Origin: Methylotenera oryzisoli | Lineage (GTDB): Bacteria > Pseudomonadota > Gammaproteobacteria > Burkholderiales > Methylophilaceae | Reading direction: 5' to 3' | Assembly (NCBI RefSeq): GCF_004661485.1 | Contig: NZ_PQVH01000002.1 | Span: forward strand, 62,001 to 126,000 | Length of the DNA stretch: 64,000 bases | Shown here: positions 8,807 through 15,546 of the stretch, in pieces | Layout: every line of letters begins with the position of its first letter | Position numbering within the stretch: position 1 is the first letter of the stretch | Position numbers and translations under genes: made by a program | The notes under the pieces: model-generated | What the model saw: only the letters and a program-made list of their open reading frames with translations | Told to the model about the DNA's origin: nothing | Databases searched by the model: none

Positions 8807-9403
8807 CTAGTAACTCCTAAACTGTCCAGCCACAACACCATAGATCGCAAATTGCTCTTTAGGGCGGATGACGTCAAAGTCTTTATTTGCTGGAATGAGT
8901 ACAAACATATCCTTTTCTTTGCCCAAGGTCTTGATGGTGAATTTATCATCAATGATTGCAACAACGATATCGCCAATATTTGCAAAAGGTCTTTTTTCGA
9001 CAATAACAGTATCTCCATCCAGTATGCCCAGATCTTTCATGGAGTCACCTTTAACAGGAATCAATTCAGTGACTGACGGTTTTTTAACAAGATACTCATC
9101 AATTGTAATGTAATCGCCACCATCATTATAAGTAGCAGTAAATGCACCGGCTTGTACGGTGTTGCTGGAGAGAGGACGCTCGAAGAAGCGTTTTCCCGGA
9201 CTTAGTTTTTTGTCTGGGGCAATCTCTAGAAATCCCATTAATTTCAAGCGTGCAACTAGCTTAGCAATCGTATTTTTTGATCCCACATTTAATAGTGTTT
9301 GCATGTAGCTATAACTTGGTAAAGCACGATAGCTGGCAAAGTAATCTCTTAACTGTCCCAGCTTCTCAATATCAGACTCATGCGCTTTGTTGAAATCAGT
9401 CAT
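8807..9403 (-). CDS. LexA-like self-cleaving repressor (S24 peptidase)
   Basis: A 198-residue repressor with a winged-helix N terminus (LPSYSYMQTLLNVGSKNTIAK at about 28-48) and a LexA/UmuD C-terminal peptidase. Key residues are visible: the Ala85-Gly86 scissile pair in VQAGAFTA, nucleophile Ser121 in KGDSMKDLG, and Lys158 in FTIKTLG. In LexA these mediate RecA-stimulated self-cleavage. The DNA-recognition part differs clearly from gammaproteobacterial LexA. It is the first gene of a two-gene leftward unit with the double nuclease. Palindromes overlap its promoter, implying autorepression. Whether it is the cell's main LexA or an accessory paralogue cannot be decided from this window. Confidence 0.85.
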   Translation of the reverse strand: MTDFNKAHESDIEKLGQLRDYFASYRALPSYSYMQTLLNVGSKNTIAKLVARLKLMGFLEIAPDKKLSPGKRFFERPLSSNTVQAGAFTATYNDGGDYITIDEYLVKKPSVTELIPVKGDSMKDLGILDGDTVIVEKRPFANIGDIVVAIIDDKFTIKTLGKEKDMFVLIPANKDFDVIRPKEQFAIYGVVAGQFRSY

Positions 9404-9432
9404 GTGAAGATGCCCTGTAGTTATGTATGATT

Positions 9433-9454
9433 AATAAGAACGTTCGTTCTTATT
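9433..9454. promoter_or_regulatory. Probable LexA-like operator (autoregulatory)
   Basis: Perfect 10-bp arms AATAAGAACG and CGTTCTTATT flank a 2-bp centre. The core reads GAAC-GTTC-GTTC, which fits the GAAC-N4-GTTC form of LexA boxes known from Gram-positive bacteria rather than the CTGT-N8-ACAG form. It overlaps the -10 and the start region of the leftward promoter. Confidence 0.72.
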
Positions 9455-9474
9455 ATCAGTCGAATTGATAATAA
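9450..9474. promoter_or_regulatory. Second palindrome within the lexA-like promoter
   Basis: Perfect 9-bp arms TTATTATCA and TGATAATAA with a 7-bp centre, overlapping the end of the first palindrome and spanning the -35/-10 spacer. Its arm sequence differs from the GAAC/GTTC site, so it may bind another protein or be a by-product of AT-rich promoter sequence. Confidence 0.4.
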
Positions 9475-9480
9475 TGGCAA
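9452..9480 (-). promoter_or_regulatory. Promoter of the lexA-like/nuclease operon
   Basis: On the minus strand TTGCCA (plus 9475-9480) and GATAAT (plus 9452-9457) are separated by 17 bp, a near-consensus sigma-70 promoter. It is about 50 bases from the start codon. Confidence 0.65.
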
Positions 9481-9997
9481 GCCAAGTGGGTTTTATATTT
9501 GAATAGTGACTTAATTATGCGGCAATCTTTTTTAGCGTATGCACTACACGGTCATGTAACTATTGTTACGCATGAGAAGAGCCGCCTATTAGACCCAGGC
9601 TCATTTTAGTTACCAAGTTTAGCTCCGCTCAATCTATCTCTTCCCATTTTGACATTGTGATATGTGTCTATCTAAACGGATGAAGTCCAAAATTTACATA
9701 AATTACAGATAAAACAATGATCAAAATTTGATAATTAGAAGACTTATCCCTGCTGCTTGCCAACATCCTTAATCCCTATCAAGGTGAGTTAAGTTAGATG
9801 TATTTTTATATTAATACAAAATTAACTTGTATTTCTGACGTATAGGGGAAACCCCTTAAGGGTCAGCCCTAATTTATCTTTACGATTCAATCAACTACAG
9901 TTTGTTATCAGTGATCCTAAACTTAGGTCATTGGTACAAATTCGCTATTCGTATTACCAGCTTTAAATGACTACCATTTTTTAATTTGGAGATAAAT
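9481..9997. other. Long non-coding region with several inverted repeats
   Basis: About 500 bases without a credible gene. It holds TCATGTAAC/GTTACGCATGA (9552-9575) nested inside GCGTA/TACGC and GCGGC/GCCGC pairs (9519-9585), ATCAAA-A-TTTGAT at 9720-9732, and AGGGG-AAA-CCCCT at 9844-9856 followed by AGGG-TCAG-CCCT. The last pair could be a terminator or leader structure before the DUF2934 gene. I recognise no known RNA family. Confidence 0.4.
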
Positions 9998-10207
9998 ATG
10001 ACCCTTGAGAAACATAAAGAGAAGGCGGAAAAAACACAGCCTGACAATTGTGAAACAGATGTTGAATCCTGCCATGAAGATATTCAGGATGCCAGACTTT
10101 CAAAAATTGCCGAGATTGCTTATTACAAAGCAGAAGCACGCGGCTTTGAACCAGGGCATGCACTGGATGACTGTATTGCCGCTGAAAATGAGCTTAGGTG
10201 GTATTAA
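9998..10207 (+). CDS. Small DUF2934 protein
   Basis: A 69-residue, highly charged cytoplasmic protein. Its second half, SKIAEIAYYKAEARGFEPG then DDCIAAENEL, matches the short DUF2934 domain (IA..AY..AE.RGF.PG...D...AE.EL), whose function is not established. The ATG at 9998 is chosen because GGAG lies 6 bases before it; a TTG 12 bases upstream would place that site inside the gene. It is followed after about 70 bases by an Hsp20 gene on the same strand. DUF2934 genes are often seen near stress genes, but a role here is only suggested by this neighbour. Confidence 0.75.
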   Translation: MTLEKHKEKAEKTQPDNCETDVESCHEDIQDARLSKIAEIAYYKAEARGFEPGHALDDCIAAENELRWY

Positions 10208-10278
10208 CTCTGGCAGTGAGTGCTATTAACGTAGCGCAACATAAATAACCGTTTTAATTTTTAGTAAAGGATATCGTC

Positions 10279-10791
10279 ATGTCTGATAAAAAAGGTAATG
10301 TCCCAGTAACAACAAGCAATAAAATCGAAACCAAAAAACAGTGGCCCAGTATGCATCCGCTTACAGATATCAGTAAGGCATTTGAAGAGTTTTGGGGTCA
10401 AAAGTGGCCATCTCTATGGGATCGGAGGCACATGCCTTCAGTAGATAATCTTTTTGAGTTTGAAGGCCAGCGCTTACCAAGCCTAGATGTAATCAATCGT
10501 GATTCTGAGATAGTCATTAAAGCAGAAGTGCCAGGTTTTGATAAGAAGGATATCAGTGTTTCAATCGCTGACGGCATTCTTACAATCAAGGGGGAAAGCA
10601 GCAGCGAAAGCAAGGAAGAGAAAGGTGATTATTACAGACGCGAGATTTCTAGCTCTTCGCTGGCACGTTCAGTATCACTGTCAGGTAATGTTGATGAGTC
10701 AAAAGTAGTAGCCAACCTAAAAAATGGCATTCTTGAAGTCACATTGCCGAAAACTGAAACATCCAAACCGCGCAAAGTTGAAGTGCAATAA
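10279..10791 (+). CDS. Small heat-shock protein, Hsp20/alpha-crystallin family
   Basis: An ATP-independent holdase chaperone of 170 residues. The alpha-crystallin domain covers about residues 66-165: LPSLDVINRDSEIVIKAEVPGF at its start, KDISVSIADGILTIKGE in the middle and the conserved LKNGILEVTLPK near the end. The N-terminal arm is Trp- and Phe-rich (WPSMHP, FEEFWGQKWPSLW), as expected for the oligomerising arm. AAAGGA precedes the ATG at a good distance. A strong hairpin at 10837-10866 ends the transcript. No ROSE or CIRCE-like heat-shock element is evident upstream. Confidence 0.93.
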   Translation: MSDKKGNVPVTTSNKIETKKQWPSMHPLTDISKAFEEFWGQKWPSLWDRRHMPSVDNLFEFEGQRLPSLDVINRDSEIVIKAEVPGFDKKDISVSIADGILTIKGESSSESKEEKGDYYRREISSSSLARSVSLSGNVDESKVVANLKNGILEVTLPKTETSKPRKVEVQ

Positions 10792-10836
10792 TTTAGTTTT
10801 ATTACATTCTCAGCCGCTGAATATGGCGCTGCACAC

Positions 10837-10871
10837 ATTCACCCGGCAATTGATTACCGGGTGAATTGTTA
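10837..10871 (+). terminator. Terminator after hsp20
   Basis: Perfect 10-bp stem ATTCACCCGG / CCGGGTGAAT with a 10-base loop, followed by TTGTT. It lies 46 bases after the hsp20 stop. Confidence 0.7.
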
Positions 10872-11110
10872 CATATAAAGCGTTTAATGCTATCAAGAGC
10901 TTTCAGAAGTACTGGACTTCAATTTACGGAGTAATCGACTTCAACAATATTATTAAAACATGTTCAATATATTAACTTCAAATACTCGTATATTATTTTA
11001 TAAAAAAGTTTTATGATAACCCCATGATTTAAATTAAATAAATCCTTTGTTTAAGTAGGGTTTTACGGTAATTAGCCTTCCGGCCAACAATAAAAAGCAG
11101 AGGCAATATC
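10872..11110. other. AT-rich gap before the histidine kinase
   Basis: The 319-base interval between hsp20 and the kinase holds the terminator and then AT-rich DNA with no open frame of note. An AGAGG ribosome site precedes the kinase ATG. No clear promoter hexamer pair or operator stands out. Confidence 0.4.
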
Positions 11111-12610
11111 ATGAGCAGCAATACGAGTGATATGAAGCAAACAGATGACCGTTTCCGTCAAGTGGTGGAAGCCGCACCAAACGCAATGGTCATGGTAGGC
11201 AAATCCGGAATCATCGAAATGGTGAACACGCAGGCTGAGATTATTTTCGGCTACCGCAGAGATGAACTATTGGGACAGTCTATTGATTGCCTGCTTCCGG
11301 AACGGTTCCGTCATCAGCATCCACATCATCGAGACTCCTTTTTTTCTGACCTGCGTCCGCGTGCAATGGGCATTGGCCGTGATTTATTTGGCCGACACAA
11401 AGATGGCAGCGAGTTTCCGGTTGAAGTCGGGCTTAACCCGATTGAAACAGAGGATGGCATCAAAGTACTTTCAGCAATTACTGATATTTCGGCACGCAAG
11501 CGCATGGAAGAGCGTTTTCGCCAAGTGGTGGAAGCCGCACCAAACGCAATGGTCATGGTAGACAAATCCGGAATCATCGAAATGGTGAACACGCAGGCTG
11601 AGATTATTTTCGGCTACCGCAGAGATGAACTATTGGGACAGTCTATTGATTGCCTACTTCCGGAACGGTTCCGTCATCAGCATCCACATCATCGAGACTC
11701 CTTTTTTTCTGACCTGCGTCCGCGTGCAATGGGCATTGGCCGTGATTTATTTGGCCGACACAAAGATGGCAGCGAGTTTCCGGTTGAAGTCGGGCTTAAC
11801 CCGATTGAAACAGAGGATGGCATCAAAGTACTTTCAGCAATTACTGATATTTCGGCACGTGTAAAAGCGAATCAAAAACTTGCCGAACACCATGAAGAGC
11901 TCGAGCGCAGCAACAAAGAGCTAGCAACATTCGCCTATGTAGCATCTCATGATCTGAAATCACCGTTACGAGGCATTTTCCAGATTTCACAGTGGATTGA
12001 GGAAGATCTAGGTAATGGAGATATATTGTCAATCCCAAGCCATATGAATTTATTGCGCGGGCGATTACGTCGCATGGAACTTCTGCTGGATGATTTGCTA
12101 GCCTACTCGCGCGCAGGACGCATGGAAGGTGGTCTCAGCCAAATTGATCTTGGTGTGCTGGCTCATGACATATTTGATATGCAGGCGCTCCCAGAGGGCT
12201 TTACGCTAGTAACTGCAGAAAACTTGCCTACCTTTACTACACTCGCTACTCCACTGGAGCAGGTACTTCGTAATCTATTTACGAATGCAGTAAAACATCA
12301 CGACCAATTAACCGGGCGCATTAAACTGGATTGGCAACTTAAAAATAAAGACTATTACGAATTCAGCGTAACAGATGATGGTCCTGGGATTCCGCCTGAG
12401 TACCATGAGCGCGTTTTTGTAATGTTTCAAACTTTGCGACCGCGCGATGAAGTTGAGGGTAGCGGTATGGGGTTGGCATTGGTTAAGAAAATAGTGGAAA
12501 CCTATGGCGGAAAAACCAGCATCACATCAGATGGCATCCGCGGCACCAGCATTCTCTTTACCTGGCCACTCAATATAAAGGGAAGAACGCCAATTGCAAA
12601 CTCAATCTAG
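11111..12610 (+). CDS. Soluble PAS-PAS histidine kinase with duplicated PAS domain
   Basis: A 499-residue sensor kinase without membrane segments. Two PAS domains (about residues 15-130 and 136-251) are almost identical, offset by 121 residues and differing only by Gly30 versus Asp151. A short coiled coil leads to a HisKA-type dimerisation domain with phospho-acceptor His280 in ASHDLKSPLRG, then an ATPase domain with an N box (NLFTNAVKHH) and G boxes (DDGPGIPPEY, EGSGMGLALVKK). The DLKSPLR form is typical of phytochrome-like kinases that pair with Rcp1-type regulators, and such a regulator follows with a 17-base overlap. The input signal is unknown; a cytoplasmic redox or ligand cue is an inference. 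Confidence 0.92.
   Translation: MSSNTSDMKQTDDRFRQVVEAAPNAMVMVGKSGIIEMVNTQAEIIFGYRRDELLGQSIDCLLPERFRHQHPHHRDSFFSDLRPRAMGIGRDLFGRHKDGSEFPVEVGLNPIETEDGIKVLSAITDISARKRMEERFRQVVEAAPNAMVMVDKSGIIEMVNTQAEIIFGYRRDELLGQSIDCLLPERFRHQHPHHRDSFFSDLRPRAMGIGRDLFGRHKDGSEFPVEVGLNPIETEDGIKVLSAITDISARVKANQKLAEHHEELERSNKELATFAYVASHDLKSPLRGIFQISQWIEEDLGNGDILSIPSHMNLLRGRLRRMELLLDDLLAYSRAGRMEGGLSQIDLGVLAHDIFDMQALPEGFTLVTAENLPTFTTLATPLEQVLRNLFTNAVKHHDQLTGRIKLDWQLKNKDYYEFSVTDDGPGIPPEYHERVFVMFQTLRPRDEVEGSGMGLALVKKIVETYGGKTSITSDGIRGTSILFTWPLNIKGRTPIANSI
11159..11859 (+). repeat. Tandem duplication of a PAS-coding segment
   Basis: Bases 11159-11496 recur at 11522-11859, an offset of 363 bp (121 codons). By direct comparison I see two differences in 338 bases: GGC versus GAC, and CTGCTT versus CTACTT. 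The first changes an amino acid, the second is silent. Confidence 0.93.
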
Positions 12611-13043
12611 ACACAACTACAAAGAAGTCACCTTGCTTGTAGTAGATGATGATGATATAGATGCTATTGCCCTGGAACGCGCATTACGCAAACTCCGGTT
12701 ATTGAATACACTCCATCGCGCTAGAGATGGACTGGAAGCATTGACTCTGTTACGTTCAGGGGTGATCTCTCCTCCTTATATTATTTTGCTTGACCTAAAT
12801 ATGCCCCGTATGAACGGGTTGGAGTTTCTAGAGGCATTACGCGCTGACCCTATACTGACGCATGCGGTTGTGTTTGTTTTAACGACATCAAAGTCCGATG
12901 AAGACTTAGTAGCTGCTTATCGCAAGCATGTTGCTGGCTATGTCTTCAAACAACACATGGACCGGGACTTTCTTGAGGTGATTGGCTTGATTGAGCATTA
13001 CTGGCGCATAGTAGAACTGCCGGTAAATAAGGAGATGTCATGA
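12594..13043 (+). CDS. Rcp1-like single-domain response regulator
   Basis: A 149-residue receiver-domain protein with no output domain. Visible are the acidic cluster VVDDDDID, phospho-acceptor Asp67 in LLDLNMPRMNG, and TTSKSDED with the conserved Thr and Lys. It resembles Rcp1-type regulators that take phosphate from DLKSPLR-type kinases. It starts with TTG, preceded by a GGAAG ribosome site, and overlaps the end of the kinase gene by 17 bases; its own stop overlaps the next gene's ATG (ATGA). It probably relays phosphate between the kinase and other partners, possibly the REC-GGDEF-EAL protein. Confidence 0.9.
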   Translation: MQTQSRHNYKEVTLLVVDDDDIDAIALERALRKLRLLNTLHRARDGLEALTLLRSGVISPPYIILLDLNMPRMNGLEFLEALRADPILTHAVVFVLTTSKSDEDLVAAYRKHVAGYVFKQHMDRDFLEVIGLIEHYWRIVELPVNKEMS

Positions 13044-14767
13044 GACTGCTACTTGTTGACGATGATGAACTGGATAGGATGGCAGTTGTACGTGTTTTAC
13101 AGAGTCCTAAATTAATCAAAGATATAGTTCACGCAAGTACCGCTGTTTCAGCGCTAAAACTTTTTGATGAAGGTACATTTGATGTCGTCCTGCTTGACTA
13201 CAGGCTTCCAGATATGGAGTGCCTTGACGTCCTGAATAAGCTCACTCAGCATGCCAACAAACATGCAGCGGTAGTTATTCTAACCGGTATGGTTAATGAT
13301 GAGGCGATAGAAAGAGACTGCATTATTGCAGGTGCACAGGATTTCTTACTTAAACAGGAGCTCTCGCAAAGACATTTAACAAAAGCCCTGGTTCATGCAC
13401 AGGCACGTCATGCTCTCAATCAGCAATTGATGGAAACATATGCAAGATTAAAATATCTCGCTGAAAATGATCCTATGACAGGCTTATCAAACCGGCACTA
13501 TTTTGAGGATCACTTGCGAACTGCAATCTCGCGTGCAGAACGCTTTGATAGCAAAGTCGGATTACTCTTTCTGGATATTGATAACTTCAAACTTATCAAT
13601 GACAGTCTGGGTCACGATACAGGGGACCAGATTCTGCAGCAAGTTGCAAATAGACTGCTCGGTGTAATTCGAGAAGGTGATATCGTATGTAGGCTTGGTG
13701 GCGATGAGTTTGCAATTATTGCCCATGATATAGAAACAGAAACCTCACTAGCTACGCTTGCCCAACGCATTATAGATAGCCTGGGCATACCTATCACGCT
13801 TGCGCATACAGAGCACTTTATTTCTTGCAGTATTGGCATTTCAACCTATCCTAATTGTGCACAAAATGCTGAAGATATGCTGAAACATGCGGATCTGGCA
13901 ATGTATCACGTTAAACGCATGGGAAGAAACGGGTTTCATTTCTTTACTGAAGCCTTGCAGGAAATCGTTATGAACAAAATAGTGCTGGAACAACAGTTGC
14001 GGTCTGGCGCGCTACAAAGCCAGTTGCTGCAGTACTACCAGCCAGTCATTAATGCAAAAAATTTCAACGTTTGTGGTGCTGAAATGCTCGTACGCTGGAA
14101 TCATCCATTAAGGGGTATATTGCCTCCAAGTGAGTTTCTTGGCGATATTGAAGAGCTGGGCTTCTTATCCGCAATTGATGTTGTCAATTTAGATTTAGCC
14201 TGCAAACAGTTGGCTGAGTGGCGTTCAAGCGGCTTAGTTAATGACTCGTTTGTACTGGCAGTTAACGCCAGTGAGCAGTTAATCAAAGAAGATAATTTTC
14301 AGGGCATCATCAAATCCGATCTAGACAAGGCAAACTTGCTTGGCTGCAACTTGTCCATAGAAGTTACCGAAGGCGTTCTGGTTTCTGATTTTGACAAGAC
14401 ATCCACGATCTTAAACCTGATTAAGGGCTATGGGGTAAAAGTCGCTATCGATGACTTTGGTACAGGCTATTCATCCATGGCTTATCTCAAATGGCTTCCC
14501 GCATCGATACTAAAAGTTGATCGCTCTTTTGTACAGAATGTGCCAGATAGCGTAGCAGATTGCCGGGTACTGAAAGCCATCATCGTAATGGCTAAAGGCT
14601 TAGATTTCGAAGTGATTGTAGAAGGAGTTGAAACGATTGAACAAGCACGCCTATGCTGTGAATACGGCGCTGATATGTTTCAGGGCTACCTTTTTTCAAA
14701 ACCATTGCCACCTGAAGAGTTTGCATTTTTTATAGAGCAGCATAAGCCAGCTTCCTATAAAGTCTAG
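13040..14767 (+). CDS. REC-GGDEF-EAL response regulator (cyclic-di-GMP turnover)
   Basis: A 575-residue cytoplasmic output protein. The receiver domain (1-125) has VDDDE and phospho-acceptor Asp53 in LLDYRLPD. The GGDEF domain (about 145-310) keeps an intact RLGGDEF and an RxxD inhibitory site (REGD) five residues before it, so it should make cyclic-di-GMP with product inhibition. The EAL domain (about 325-570) has EML in place of EAL in GAEMLVRW but retains the Glu, Arg, EVTEG, DDFGTG, LKVD and VEGVET motifs, so phosphodiesterase activity is plausible. Phosphorylation by the upstream kinase probably sets the balance. It is the last gene of a three-gene overlapping unit. Confidence 0.92.
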   Translation: MRLLLVDDDELDRMAVVRVLQSPKLIKDIVHASTAVSALKLFDEGTFDVVLLDYRLPDMECLDVLNKLTQHANKHAAVVILTGMVNDEAIERDCIIAGAQDFLLKQELSQRHLTKALVHAQARHALNQQLMETYARLKYLAENDPMTGLSNRHYFEDHLRTAISRAERFDSKVGLLFLDIDNFKLINDSLGHDTGDQILQQVANRLLGVIREGDIVCRLGGDEFAIIAHDIETETSLATLAQRIIDSLGIPITLAHTEHFISCSIGISTYPNCAQNAEDMLKHADLAMYHVKRMGRNGFHFFTEALQEIVMNKIVLEQQLRSGALQSQLLQYYQPVINAKNFNVCGAEMLVRWNHPLRGILPPSEFLGDIEELGFLSAIDVVNLDLACKQLAEWRSSGLVNDSFVLAVNASEQLIKEDNFQGIIKSDLDKANLLGCNLSIEVTEGVLVSDFDKTSTILNLIKGYGVKVAIDDFGTGYSSMAYLKWLPASILKVDRSFVQNVPDSVADCRVLKAIIVMAKGLDFEVIVEGVETIEQARLCCEYGADMFQGYLFSKPLPPEEFAFFIEQHKPASYKV

Positions 14768-14823
14768 TAATTACATCTAAAAACAGCCTGCTGCTATTTC
14801 TGTTTTCATCTCATAAATTTAAA

Positions 14824-15294
14824 TTAGATGTGATAGCCAATCTTACTGCCATTACTCAGGTAGACGGCAATTAGTAAACAAGTCATTGCCACGACTGTTA
14901 GATTTCTACGTAGCGGCATATACCAAGAAGGTAGCTCAGCATGATTGTATAGTTGCCGATCTCGTACCAGAGCCACAGCAAAAAACACAGCAAGTAACAC
15001 AAATCCATAGTTTTTTGGAATGGATAAAGAAATCCACGCAATTAATGACGGTACCACGCTCCACAAAAATGATGAGCGTTGTTTATTGATTGGCAGTTCA
15101 TGCAGCAGCATTGCGAACGACCAGTGCAAGGCGCCGACGAAACTCAGGATAACTGCACCATAACTTAATAAAAAGTGACGCCACATATCAAGATGGTTAT
15201 AGTCAAAAAACAAAAATACTGTGGGGATGATAAAAGGTAATAAACCAAAGTAACCGAGCAATTTTGGCATTGATGAAAGATAGTGTTTCGTCAT
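14824..15294 (-). CDS. DUF3429 membrane protein
   Basis: A small inner-membrane protein with about five hydrophobic helices. The stretch LLGYFGLLPFIIPT followed by YGAVILSFVGALHWSFAM matches DUF3429, a family of unknown function. I chose the ATG at 15294 (MTKHYLSSMPKLLGYFG) because family members begin just before the first helix; an upstream ATG at 15366 would add 24 hydrophilic residues. No clear ribosome site supports either. It is convergent with the signalling operon on its left and divergent from the diguanylate cyclase on its right. Confidence 0.75.
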   Translation of the reverse strand: MTKHYLSSMPKLLGYFGLLPFIIPTVFLFFDYNHLDMWRHFLLSYGAVILSFVGALHWSFAMLLHELPINKQRSSFLWSVVPSLIAWISLSIPKNYGFVLLAVFFAVALVRDRQLYNHAELPSWYMPLRRNLTVVAMTCLLIAVYLSNGSKIGYHI

Positions 15295-15415
15295 ATTTTT
15301 AATCTTGAAATTGTTTTCACATATGTCGACATTTATTCTGCAATCCTCTCGATGCTGCCTATGCATAGCAAAGCCGACTCTTAATAGTTATATGTAAGTA
15401 TCAGTATGCTTCATA

Positions 15416-15435
15416 ATATTGCCGTCCGGCAATAT
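15416..15435. promoter_or_regulatory. 20-bp palindrome upstream of the diguanylate cyclase
   Basis: Perfect arms ATATTGCCG and CGGCAATAT with a 2-bp centre. The tiny centre makes it a poor hairpin but a good dimer-binding site. It lies about 110 bases before the cyclase ATG and about 120 bases upstream of the divergent DUF3429 start. Confidence 0.5.
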
Positions 15436-15546
15436 CAAAAAATGTCAGATTGGATATTTGGCTTAATAGGTTTACTATGGAAACTGAACATATGATTGCT
15501 TATAAATAATTTACCTACAAAAAATTCACAGCGTAGTTTCGCTCTT

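Noticed and set aside
9519-9585. Cloverleaf-like set of stems, considered as a tRNA
   Set aside because: No acceptor end, no T-loop GTTCRA sequence and the stems do not fit tRNA spacing.
14824-15366. Longer start for the DUF3429 protein at 15366
   Set aside because: It adds 24 hydrophilic residues before the first helix that the family lacks, with no ribosome site.
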